Program-made: the position numbers and the translations under genes
Assembly (NCBI GenBank): GCA_964517495.1
Contig: CAZFER010000068.1
Span: 1 to 34,720 of the forward strand
Length of the DNA: 34,720 bases
Source: CAZFER01 sp964517495
GTDB lineage: Bacteria; Hinthialibacterota; Hinthialibacteria; Hinthialibacterales; Hinthialibacteraceae
Direction of reading: 5' to 3'
The notes under the pieces: model-generated
The model's database searches: none
What the model was told of the DNA's origin: nothing
Seen by the model: the letters and a program-made list of their open reading frames with translations, nothing else
In this document: positions 9,510 through 15,885 of the stretch, one piece after another
Position numbering within the stretch: position 1 is the stretch's first letter
How the letters are laid out: the number at the start of each line of letters is the position of its first letter

Positions 9510-10061
9510 TTAACTTACCGTTTCAACCAGTTCCTGTATTACAGTCTCTTCCTTCTTCCTTGGAGGTAATTCGCCTTTTTTACGCAAAATGCGGTCCTGT
9601 CGGATCTTCTGCTGTAACTCTATCAAGCCTGCCATTAACGTCTCCGGATGCGGTGGACAACCAGGGACATAAACATCAACCGGGATGTATAAATCCACTC
9701 CTTTGACCACGTGATAACCGTATTCATAATAGGGACCGCCGCCAATCGCACAGCTTCCCATGGCCAAAACCCATCGTGGTTCCGGCATTTGATCATAAAG
9801 CAGTGCAATCCGTTTGGCCATTTTATACGTCACTGTGCCTGCAACAATCATTAAATCTGATTGCCGAGGGGTTGCCCGAAATACACCTGCGCCAAATCGA
9901 TCCAGATCAAAACGGCATGCCCCCGTGTGCATCATTTCAATCGCACAACAGGCCAAACCAAACGTCATCGGCCAAACCGACGATAATCGAGCCCAGTTAA
10001 ACAATGAATCCACGGATGTGACAATTATATTTTCTTCAAATTTTCCTTGTAGGTAACCCAC
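9510..10061 (-). CDS. nuoB: NADH-quinone oxidoreductase subunit B (cluster N2)
   Basis: Carries cluster N2, the last iron-sulfur cluster before quinone. With the start chosen here (183 residues) the ligands are the adjacent pair C38-C39, C104 in MGSCAIGGG and C135 in VPGCPPHPE. The open frame reaches up to a TTG at 10085, but AGGAG sits inside that extension, 7 bases before the GTG at 10061, so GTG is the likely start. A stem-loop lies directly upstream of this SD. The C-terminus is a charged K/E-rich tail of about 35 residues. Confidence 0.96.
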   Translation of the reverse strand: MGYLQGKFEENIIVTSVDSLFNWARLSSVWPMTFGLACCAIEMMHTGACRFDLDRFGAGVFRATPRQSDLMIVAGTVTYKMAKRIALLYDQMPEPRWVLAMGSCAIGGGPYYEYGYHVVKGVDLYIPVDVYVPGCPPHPETLMAGLIELQQKIRQDRILRKKGELPPRKKEETVIQELVETVS

Positions 10062-10077
10062 AGATATACTCCTGCAC

Positions 10078-10102
10078 TCAGCCAAAATCCACGACTTCGG
10101 CT
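10078..10102 (-). promoter_or_regulatory. Stem-loop just upstream of the nuoB ribosome binding site
   Basis: In the minus-strand RNA, CAGCCGAA pairs with TTTGGCTG (eight pairs, one of them G-U) around a nine-base loop. It is followed by AGTGC and then the AGGAG of nuoB. On the plus strand the same site has a mismatch but a run of six T after it, so a weak plus-strand terminator is possible too. A role in RNA processing or in setting NuoB translation is inference. Confidence 0.45.
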
Positions 10103-10187
10103 GGGTTTTTTATGCTTCAATCCAGCAAAAAGTGTACCTTAAAAAATTTAGAAAAAAAGTATATTCAATAAATTATGACATGATTTT

Positions 10188-10328
10188 TCAGCGTTTTGGC
10201 GAGATTGAAAACCGGCCTTTCATCCAAAGAAAAATACCGATTGCAAAAATGATTCCTGTACATAAAAGAATATCCAGGAGGGATGCGATAGACATTGATT
10301 GGGTAAATTGTTGAACCTGATGTTCCAT
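10188..10328 (-). CDS. 46-residue single-helix membrane microprotein between nuoA and nuoB
   Basis: I do not recognise a family. Reading the minus strand from ATG at 10328 gives 46 residues ending with TGA at 10190-10188. It starts MEHQVQQFTQ, has one clear hydrophobic helix (about residues 16-36, LLDILLCTGIIFAIGIFLWM) and ends with a basic tail KGRFSISPKR, which predicts a cytoplasmic C-terminus. It begins 18 bases after the nuoA stop with a GAGGG site 10 bases before the ATG. Position and direction put it inside the complex I operon. It could be an accessory or assembly factor, or a lineage-specific supernumerary subunit; this is inference. It is too short for usual gene callers. Confidence 0.65.
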   Translation of the reverse strand: MEHQVQQFTQSMSIASLLDILLCTGIIFAIGIFLWMKGRFSISPKR

Positions 10329-10346
10329 AGTTCTTTAACCCTCGAC

Positions 10347-10793
10347 CTAATTTAAAGATTGGGGTGTAGTTTGTACGCTCTTTGAAACCTCTTTATCGCG
10401 CAACACCCATTCCAAATGGCCTTTCGCCCAGCAGTAGGCTAAGCCAACCCCTAATACCAATAAAAATACAAACATCTCAAAAAAGACTAATAGACCTATT
10501 TCACCCAGCAAACTCCGATACTGGACGGCCCAGGGAATAATAAATAAAACCTCGACATCAAAGATGATAAATAAGATGGCAATGATATAAAAACGGATGT
10601 TAAAACGAATCCAGGGGCTGCCGATCGGTCTTTCCCCACACTCATAACTGCTTAATTTCTCAGCGTAGGGATTTATCGGACGGAATAGCCGGGGAAGCAG
10701 TAGAGATACCGCAATAAATGCGAGGGCGGCAACGATGAAGACAAGCACGGCTGTAAAGTGGGCCGGCATCGATAAACTAAGTGGCTCGGACAC
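10347..10793 (-). CDS. nuoA: NADH-quinone oxidoreductase subunit A
   Basis: Three-helix membrane subunit (ND3-like), 148 residues. The long first loop carries the conserved KLSSYECGERPIG segment with its single cysteine (about C52), which lies near the quinone entrance in this family. The start is GTG at 10793 behind AGGAGG at a spacing of 8. It is the first gene of the operon, with a promoter candidate about 90 bases upstream. A 20-residue tail after the third helix is polar. Confidence 0.96.
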   Translation of the reverse strand: MSEPLSLSMPAHFTAVLVFIVAALAFIAVSLLLPRLFRPINPYAEKLSSYECGERPIGSPWIRFNIRFYIIAILFIIFDVEVLFIIPWAVQYRSLLGEIGLLVFFEMFVFLLVLGVGLAYCWAKGHLEWVLRDKEVSKSVQTTPQSLN

Positions 10794-10807
10794 TCACGGA
10801 ACCTCCT

Positions 10808-10828
10808 GTGACTTGATGAATATGTCAC
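10808..10828 (-). promoter_or_regulatory. Small hairpin before the nuoA ribosome binding site
   Basis: Arms GTGAC and GTCAC are separated by 11 bases and are followed at once by the AGGAGG of nuoA. It has the same arrangement as the stem-loop before nuoB, though the sequences differ. No function is known. Confidence 0.35.
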
Positions 10829-10874
10829 AAAAAAATGGCCTTGAATTTGACCCCAAATCCACAGGCTTTAAATT

Positions 10875-10903
10875 AAACTAGCACCTCGCCTCAGATGTTT
10901 CAA
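10875..10903 (-). promoter_or_regulatory. Sigma-70-type promoter of the nuo operon
   Basis: On the minus strand, TTGAAA (10903-10898), 17 bases, then TAGTTT (10880-10875). The -35 is close to consensus; the -10 keeps the first, second and last bases. It lies about 80 bases before the nuoA start, between nuoA and the preceding gene, which is read in the same direction. Confidence 0.5.
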
Positions 10904-10932
10904 GGGGATGTTTCTCTTTTTTTCTCTTCACA

Positions 10933-11289
10933 TTATCGGGGAAAAATTTTATCAATCAACCGGTTTGAACACTTCACCACCGAGTTGGATAGATTGGTCT
11001 GAACACACTGCAACTCACGGCATAAGCTAACTAATTTACCAATCTCCTCTTCTGATGCGTTCCTTGCCCGCGCATCTTCAACCAATTCTTCGCTCATCCC
11101 CAATATTTTGTTGCAATGCCCCAAGTGATCCTGAATATTCCTCATCAACTCCAAGGTGGCCTTAATTTCGGTCTTATCCACATCCTTGCTATACAGCATG
11201 GAAACCACATTTTCAAACTCATCAAAATAGGGCACGCCATCCCGGTAAAAACGAGTATGTTTTTGGTCTTTCGATTTCTCTTGATTCAT
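10933..11289 (-). CDS. Hypothetical four-cysteine helical protein
   Basis: I do not recognise this 118-residue protein. It is soluble, strongly charged and predicted almost fully helical, with heptad-like leucine spacing from about residue 40 to 110. It has four cysteines (C59, C90, C95, C107), three of them in the second half, which might bind a metal. No signal peptide. An AAGGA site lies 7 bases before the ATG, which supports it as a real gene. It stands between the nuo promoter and a DsrE-like lipoprotein gene and has its own promoter candidate upstream. Confidence 0.7.
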   Translation of the reverse strand: MNQEKSKDQKHTRFYRDGVPYFDEFENVVSMLYSKDVDKTEIKATLELMRNIQDHLGHCNKILGMSEELVEDARARNASEEEIGKLVSLCRELQCVQTNLSNSVVKCSNRLIDKIFPR

Positions 11290-11412
11290 CGCAATTCCTT
11301 TTCCAACCCAATTTTAATTGCATTAGAATACATGATTGGCAAATGGTATAAACCCTTCTAAACCATAAATCTTTCAAACAAAATGATTCATCACTCAAAC
11401 ATTAAAAAGAAA

Positions 11413-11442
11413 ATTATACCATCCCATATTTAAATATCACAA
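11413..11442 (-). promoter_or_regulatory. Sigma-70-type promoter upstream of the four-cysteine gene
   Basis: Minus strand TTGTGA (11442-11437), 18 bases, then a perfect TATAAT (11418-11413). The first base of the message would be near 11406, giving an untranslated leader of roughly 115 bases before the ATG at 11289. Confidence 0.5.
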
Positions 11443-11484
11443 GGAAACCACTCTTTCCCCTAATGCCAAACCGCTTTACGCTCC

Positions 11485-11955
11485 TTAATAATCCAGCGTT
11501 AAAATTCGCCCTTCCGTAAAGTTGAAAAACCGATCCTTATCCGCGATTTCAACACCAGCCAGAACATCCGCAGGAACGTTCCCCGCTGCTTTCAAACAGC
11601 CAGGGCACACCATCAGGGTAACGTTCTTTTCCATGAGATTCCCCAGTTGGGACTTTAACGACGGAAAATGGCTATAGGTCAATTCCTGAGAATCCTCCAA
11701 CACCACCTCAACCCCTTGAATGTCAAAATAAACCAAAACCTCCCGGGTTTCAGCCATGATAGCCGCCATCTGCAATGCCATTAAAACACGATGCGGCTCA
11801 TCATAGCCATGTGAAATGTGAATAAATACCCCCTCATCTCCAGCAACGTCCATGGCAGAGGTTGATGGAGAATGGACATCACTTTTGTTAACAGATACAC
11901 ACGCAGAAAAAACAAACAGGATGAGAGTAGAAAATATAGCTATATTGCGGTTCAT
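11485..11955 (-). CDS. DsrE-like lipoprotein
   Basis: The first 19 residues are a lipoprotein-type signal (hydrophobic stretch ending FVFSAC, lipid cysteine C19). The lipobox is not perfect, having F at -3. The rest resembles the DsrE/DsrF/TusD fold: an early strand GVFIHISHG, helix-strand units with EVLVYFDIQGVEVVL, and a late LMVCPGCLKAAG with a CxxC pair (C117, C120), then DRFFNFTEGRILTLDY. DsrE relatives handle sulfur or act as small regulatory domains; most are cytosolic, so a lipid-anchored one is less usual. The start was set at 11955, behind GGGGGG, and not at the upstream in-frame codon. Function unknown. Confidence 0.7.
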   Translation of the reverse strand: MNRNIAIFSTLILFVFSACVSVNKSDVHSPSTSAMDVAGDEGVFIHISHGYDEPHRVLMALQMAAIMAETREVLVYFDIQGVEVVLEDSQELTYSHFPSLKSQLGNLMEKNVTLMVCPGCLKAAGNVPADVLAGVEIADKDRFFNFTEGRILTLDY

Positions 11956-12016
11956 TGGATTTCCCCCCTTGGGCACGTTAGATTGATTTCCCCATTAGAA
12001 TACAGAAAAATAGGAA

Positions 12017-12466
12017 TTATTGCCAGTGGCGTGTCCACCAATGCTTATCTTCCATCACCCCAATCAAAAAGGAGGAGGGATCAATACGCCCAAAGGTGAT
12101 ATGAATGGCGATGTGATACAACAATTCAACTTTCTCCAGCCGAACCACCGTTCCACGCATCACATATTTGCTGGCTTGAAATACCGTTTTGGTCAGATTG
12201 GTTTTCCGAGACAGGAGACAATGAATTTCCGTCCCTGATTTAATGGGATCCAAGGCGCGGACCAATAAACCGGTTTTGCTTAAATTAATGGTCGTGGTCT
12301 GCAAAAAGAAATCCTCAGCTTCATCATAAATATAACAAGGTATCTTTAGGTCAATTCGCTTCTCACGGTGATAATGCCGCTTGGGCGAAGGTTTAATTAA
12401 AGATGCATCATTTTTCGAGATGGATTTTTTCTTGATTTTGGGTGGATTTTGTTTTCGCCAAAACAT
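12017..12466 (-). CDS. PilZ-domain protein (likely cyclic-di-GMP binding)
   Basis: 149 residues. After a basic, probably disordered N-terminus (residues 1-29), the PilZ signature appears as R30-x3-R34 followed by N61-L-S63-K-T-G66, the DxSxxG-type second half of the ligand site. The remaining sequence fits the PilZ beta barrel. PilZ proteins sense cyclic-di-GMP and act on motility, adhesion or polysaccharide export. No output domain is attached. It starts 2 bases after the preceding 111-residue gene, so the two are almost surely translated together. Confidence 0.75.
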   Translation of the reverse strand: MFWRKQNPPKIKKKSISKNDASLIKPSPKRHYHREKRIDLKIPCYIYDEAEDFFLQTTTINLSKTGLLVRALDPIKSGTEIHCLLSRKTNLTKTVFQASKYVMRGTVVRLEKVELLYHIAIHITFGRIDPSSFLIGVMEDKHWWTRHWQ

Positions 12467-12468
12467 AA

Positions 12469-12804
12469 TTACGTTTTCTTTTGAATGATTTTCCCGCCTA
12501 ACACCGCCCGCCCTGAACGCTTGTCCTCCAACGCCCGGGTGGCCAGATCAAGAACCGCTTGGGAAGCCGATCCACATAACAAGGCGCATATAAACGCCCG
12601 TGTCATCTCTTTATCCCATCCTTGAACAAACTCTTTTTGCTGTTTGATGTTCTTTAATCGTTGAAAACGATCCAAGGCTTTTCGAATTTTGATCGGATCT
12701 TTTGAAATATAACGGCGTGCCAAAATTTCCTGCAATTCCGCCATTTTGACCGTCTCTTCACCGAATAATTCCACCAACTCATCCCGTAAACGTTGGTCTC
12801 CCAT
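12469..12804 (-). CDS. Hypothetical protein, partner of the PilZ gene
   Basis: 111 residues, not recognised. Soluble and mostly helical, with the first half (RDELVELFGEETVKMAELQE) rich in charged helix and a later short hydrophobic part (AFICALLCGSASQAVLDLA). The end is basic and glycine-rich. An AGAGG site stands 7 bases before the ATG. The coupling to the downstream PilZ gene (2-base gap) suggests a shared task, but no function can be given. Confidence 0.65.
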   Translation of the reverse strand: MGDQRLRDELVELFGEETVKMAELQEILARRYISKDPIKIRKALDRFQRLKNIKQQKEFVQGWDKEMTRAFICALLCGSASQAVLDLATRALEDKRSGRAVLGGKIIQKKT

Positions 12805-13011
12805 CCTTCTGCCTCTTTGATAGAATTTATCACGAAGATACTATAGCACAATTTGATAAATAATTTGGATTCCACTGTCCCCAAAAAACGCTTAAGACAT
12901 TATCAATTCTAATTATTGGAACAGAAATCCATCATTAGCACAAATCTCTTTTTGTTATCGGCTTTTCAGCCGATTCCTCAAGTTTTTTCAAGAAGGAAGA
13001 AGGAACGGTTC

Positions 13012-14373
13012 ATGAACGACGAACAAGCAATCACATGTACACTCAACGACATCGTCTCACTCTGCAAACGGCGGGGGTTTGTATTCCCTTCCAGTGAAAT
13101 TTACGGTGGTTTTGCCGCCTCCTGGGATTACGGCCCCCTTGGTGTCGAATTAAAAAACAACATCAAACGGCTTTGGTGGGAAAATGTGGTGACCTACCGC
13201 GAAAATGTCGTGGGGATGGATGGCGCCGTCACTACTCACCCCCGCGTGTGGGAAGCCTCTGGCCATGTCGAAGGATTCAATGATCCACTGGTGGATTGCA
13301 AAACCTGCGGCTGCCGTTTTCGTGCCGACAAGCTGGACGAAGAACAATGCCCTCAAAAACCCAGCAAAACCCCCCGCGAATGCGGCGGTGAACTGACGGA
13401 TCCCCGCGATTTTAACCTCATGTTTAAACTCCATTGGGGCCCCGTGGCCGATCCCAACAACATAACCTACCTTCGTCCCGAAACCTGTCAAACCATTTTC
13501 CCCAATTTCAAAAACATCCTGACCGTCACCCGCCAGCGGGTGCCATTTGGGATTGCCCAAATCGGCAAATCATTCCGCAACGAAATCACCACAAAATCAT
13601 TCGTCTTCCGCCAGCGTGAATTCGAACAGATGGAACTCGAATTTTTTGTCCATCCCAGCGAAGGTAAAAAGTGGTTCGACTATTGGCTTGAAGCACGTAA
13701 AAACTGGTATGTCTCCATCGGGATCAAAGAAAAAAACCTTCGCCTACGCCAACACGACGCCGATGAATTGGCGCACTACGCCGATGACTGTTACGATGTG
13801 GAATTCCGCTTCCCCATGGGCTGGAACGAGTTGGAAGGCATCGCCAACCGCACCGATTATGATCTCAAACGGCATAGCGAATTCTCCAAAAAAGATTTAA
13901 CTTACCGTGATGATCTTACTGGTGAAAAATATCTCCCCTGGGTTATCGAGTCCTCCGCCGGAGTGGATCGAACCTTCCTCACCGTCATGACCGATGCCTA
14001 TGACATCGACCAGGCTCCCAATGACAAAGGTGAAATGGAAAAACGCCTGGTTCTGCGATTTTCCCCCAAGGTTGCACCGGTCACCATCGCCGTCTTTCCC
14101 CTCTTCAAAAAGCCAGACCTAATAGAACTGGCCCGCCAGGTGGAAAACAGCCTTCGCGGTCCCTATCGCACCATGTACGATGAAACCGGCAACATCGGCA
14201 AACGCTACCGCCGCCAGGACGAAATCGGCACCCCGCTCTGCATCACCATCGATTATGACTCCCTCGATGATAAAGCGGTCACCATCCGCAATCGCGACAC
14301 CATGCAGCAAATACGCACTGGGATCGATCAAGTCCACCAGGCTGTCGCCGATCAGCTTAAAGAAATGTATTAA
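13012..14373 (+). CDS. glyS: Glycyl-tRNA synthetase, single-chain (alpha2) type
   Basis: Charges tRNA-Gly with glycine; class II enzyme of the homodimeric kind also found in eukaryotes and archaea, not the alpha2-beta2 kind of E. coli. 453 residues. Class II motif 2 is visible as GKSFRNEI...FRQREFEQMELEFF, motif 3 as ESSAGVDRTFL. A cysteine set CKTCGCRFRADKL...CP with a later C suggests a zinc site near residue 115-145. The C-terminal anticodon-binding domain includes VAPVTIAVFPLF. The open frame extends upstream to a TTG, but AAGGA lies 7 bases before the ATG at 13012. No T-box leader is visible. Intrinsic terminator follows. Confidence 0.96.
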   Translation: MNDEQAITCTLNDIVSLCKRRGFVFPSSEIYGGFAASWDYGPLGVELKNNIKRLWWENVVTYRENVVGMDGAVTTHPRVWEASGHVEGFNDPLVDCKTCGCRFRADKLDEEQCPQKPSKTPRECGGELTDPRDFNLMFKLHWGPVADPNNITYLRPETCQTIFPNFKNILTVTRQRVPFGIAQIGKSFRNEITTKSFVFRQREFEQMELEFFVHPSEGKKWFDYWLEARKNWYVSIGIKEKNLRLRQHDADELAHYADDCYDVEFRFPMGWNELEGIANRTDYDLKRHSEFSKKDLTYRDDLTGEKYLPWVIESSAGVDRTFLTVMTDAYDIDQAPNDKGEMEKRLVLRFSPKVAPVTIAVFPLFKKPDLIELARQVENSLRGPYRTMYDETGNIGKRYRRQDEIGTPLCITIDYDSLDDKAVTIRNRDTMQQIRTGIDQVHQAVADQLKEMY

Positions 14374-14400
14374 TAAGCGTTATTCCACGTCACAAAAACA

Positions 14401-14432
14401 AAAGGCATCCGAATTGCCCGGATGCCTTTTTT
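14401..14432 (+). terminator. Intrinsic terminator of glyS
   Basis: Arms AAAGGCATCCG and CGGATGCCTTT enclose a seven-base loop, with a run of T to 14432. The A-rich start makes it usable in the other direction too, toward the broken genes on the minus strand. Confidence 0.92.
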
Positions 14433-14454
14433 GAAATTCCAATCAATCGTCTTG

Positions 14455-14547
14455 CTATTTCTCAATCAAAATGGAAACCGGCGCAAACTCACTCTCGATT
14501 CTAATAGCACCGTTCCCTTCACCGATTGAACCTTTCACGCGCTGATT
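14455..14547 (-). pseudogene. C-terminal remnant, possibly a DUF4097-type beta-strand protein
   Basis: A reading frame shifted by one from the sigma-factor fragment gives 30 residues, including RVKGSIGEGNGAIRIE and SILIEK, ending at TAG. The alternating G/S-rich short strands look like the last repeats of DUF4097-type putative adhesins, which are often coded next to ECF sigma and anti-sigma genes. It has no start of its own. I read it as what is left after a deletion removed the middle of the operon. The family name is a guess from pattern. Confidence 0.45.
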
Positions 14548-14779
14548 TCAAAGTTTCCCGATTTTTAAAGACTTCACAAAACGTTTCCTGGGTCAAATCT
14601 TCCGCATCCTCCACTGAAAAAAGCATCCGTTTCAAAAAGCCGTAAATCATCGGCGAATAAAACACAATCAACCGGGCGAAAGCCTCTTCATCCCCCTTAA
14701 TCACCGCTAATACGATCTCGCGTTCATCATCTAACGCTGCATGGTCCTCAAGGCTTGAAACCCTCATTGCGGAAACCAT
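14519..14779 (-). pseudogene. Truncated ECF (RpoE-like) sigma factor, region 2 only
   Basis: The 86-residue frame carries a clear sigma region 2: IKGDEEAFARLIVFYSPMIY followed by DAEDLTQETFCEVFKN, the core-binding and -10 recognition part. After KNRETLKS the sequence loses similarity and stops. Region 4, needed for -35 binding, is missing; intact ECF factors have about 160-200 residues. The other frame beyond this point reads into the tail of a different protein (14547-14455). A deletion is the simplest explanation. It is unlikely to work as a sigma factor, though the region 2 piece could still be made. Confidence 0.8.
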
Positions 14780-14895
14780 TTAACTCAATTCTCTCTCTCT
14801 CAAATTTCATCTATTAATTCGCCCCAAAAACAAAAAGGTTGCATTTTTTCAAGATCAAAATAATCTCTCCCCCCAAAATCCCCAATTTCCATCTT

Positions 14896-14943
14896 GGGAC
14901 GGCAACGTTCCATGGGAGAATAACGCTCCTGGAGAGGGCGACG
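14896..14943 (+). repeat. Cluster of small hairpins, possible dispersed-repeat remnant
   Basis: GGGACG and CGTTCC close on a GCAA tetraloop (14896-14911), followed within 30 bases by CCATGG and by CTCC-T-GGAG. Such packed short palindromes are common in REP-like intergenic repeats of environmental bacteria. An open frame over it (14814-15011, minus) looks non-coding. The rest of 14780-15058 shows only a (CT)5 run at 14791-14800 and the toxin-antitoxin promoter. Confidence 0.3.
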
Positions 14944-14987
14944 TCGATTCGTTTAAAGTAGCAGTAGCATTCTACCTTGATATTATC

Positions 14988-15015
14988 TTGACTTATATAC
15001 AATTTTTGCAATAAT
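14988..15015 (+). promoter_or_regulatory. Promoter of the toxin-antitoxin remnant
   Basis: TTGACT (14988-14993), 16 bases, AATAAT (15010-15015). Each hexamer matches five of six consensus bases. It lies about 45 bases before the antitoxin ATG. Confidence 0.65.
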
Positions 15016-15018
15016 TAT

Positions 15019-15036
15019 TGTACGAATGGTTGTACA
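15019..15036. promoter_or_regulatory. Inverted-repeat operator candidate for toxin-antitoxin autoregulation
   Basis: TGTAC and GTACA are separated by eight bases and sit just downstream of the -10 box. Phd/YefM-type antitoxins bind such palindromes to repress their own operon. TTGTAC also occurs twice as a direct repeat here. Confidence 0.5.
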
Positions 15037-15058
15037 TAAATATCCGGAGATACTTCAT

Positions 15059-15348
15059 ATGCGAAGCAGTGATGTAACCACGTTTTCAGAAGCACGGAAT
15101 CATTTGCGAGAAAAAATCGACCAGGCTAAAAAACAGGGCGGCCAGTAATGGTCACTAACCACGGCCAAGTCGATGGTTATATTCTTAGCCCTGAGAACTT
15201 TGATCGTTTAGTGGAAGCGGAGGAATTACTAAAAAATCTGTCTACGCTGGATGAAAGCATAAGCGACATTCAAGCAGGTCGAACCTTCCCCATACGCAAA
15301 GCGATTAAAGATGTCGCGCACGAAATAGGTCTTGAACTTGAATCGTGA
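15059..15348 (+). pseudogene. Phd/YefM-family antitoxin, frameshifted
   Basis: The N-terminal DNA-binding half runs from ATG at 15059 (SD GGAGA, spacing 8) as MRSSDVTTFSEARNHLREKI and stops at TAA 15146-15148 after 29 residues. The second half continues in another frame: RPVMVTNHGQVDGYILSPEN is the typical Phd motif (PV-I-T--G---G-L---E) and runs to TGA at 15346-15348. A one-base loss in the GGGCGGCC stretch near 15136-15143 explains it. TAA and an ATG overlap as TAATG, so the second half (15148-15348, 66 residues) might still be translated on its own. Sequencing error is also possible. Confidence 0.75.
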
Positions 15349-15665
15349 AAACTTACCATGTCGAGATAACAAAAACCGCACTGGAAGCGATACGTTCTCA
15401 AGCCAAATATATCGCCATTGAACAAAATGCTCCCCTCAATGCAAAACGATGGCTAAAAGGTTTATGGGATATTATAGATTCACTGGAAAAATGCCCTAAA
15501 CGTTGCAGCCTTGCTCCCGAAAATAAATATTGATCTTATGAAATACGCAAATATGTTTATGGTAATTATTTAATTTTGATAACAATCGACGATGACAAAA
15601 AGATAGTCTATGTTTTAGGATTTCGACATGTAAAACAAAAACTTGATTCTAATAATCTACCTTAA
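15345..15665 (+). pseudogene. RelE/ParE-family toxin with in-frame TGA
   Basis: It starts with GTG at 15345, overlapping the antitoxin stop by four bases, as KTYHVEITKTALEAIRSQAK, a typical ParE start. At codon 63 (15531-15533) there is a TGA. The same frame goes on with SYEIRKYVYGNYLILITIDD and VYVLGFRHVKQ, which is the normal C-terminal half (R--Y--YR-----D-----VL---H). The full frame ends at TAA 15663-15665, about 106 codons, a usual length. The toxin is therefore probably dead. TGA is a normal stop in neighbouring genes, so recoding is not likely. Confidence 0.75.
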
Positions 15666-15783
15666 ACTCTTTGATAGTGACAAGCCAAGGCAGCAAAGGT
15701 AAGTAATATTTCCTATAAACACAAACAAATCCTACTGCTCATTTTTACCTGTAATTCTCACTTGAAACTGTAAATACAAACAC

Positions 15784-15849
15784 TCATAATGCAACGGCCT
15801 TTACTCCAATGGTGATATCTTCCGCTTCACTCCAGGCCATCAAGGCGAT
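15784..15849 (-). pseudogene. Possible C-terminal remnant of a second sulfatase
   Basis: The minus strand reads IALMAWSEAEDITIGVKAVA and one more residue before TGA. This resembles the end of the intact sulfatase next door (ARLEAWLAFEDDSTIGVNYV): AW, ED, TIGV and a later V line up with a one-residue gap. Upstream in the frame there is a stop. It would be the relic of a tandem copy. Only about 20 residues support this. The rest of 15666-15885 shows nothing else. Confidence 0.4.
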
Positions 15850-15885
15850 TCAGGATAAAACCACTCAAACAAAATCAGTTCACCC

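Noticed and set aside
10132..10314. Plus-strand 60-codon frame between nuoA and nuoB
   Set aside because: It is antisense to the better-supported membrane microprotein and has no SD.
12805..13011. T-box or other riboswitch before glyS
   Set aside because: No T-box bulge sequence and no antiterminator fold is visible.
14814..15011. 65-residue minus-strand frame
   Set aside because: No SD, and it covers a palindromic repeat and the toxin-antitoxin promoter.
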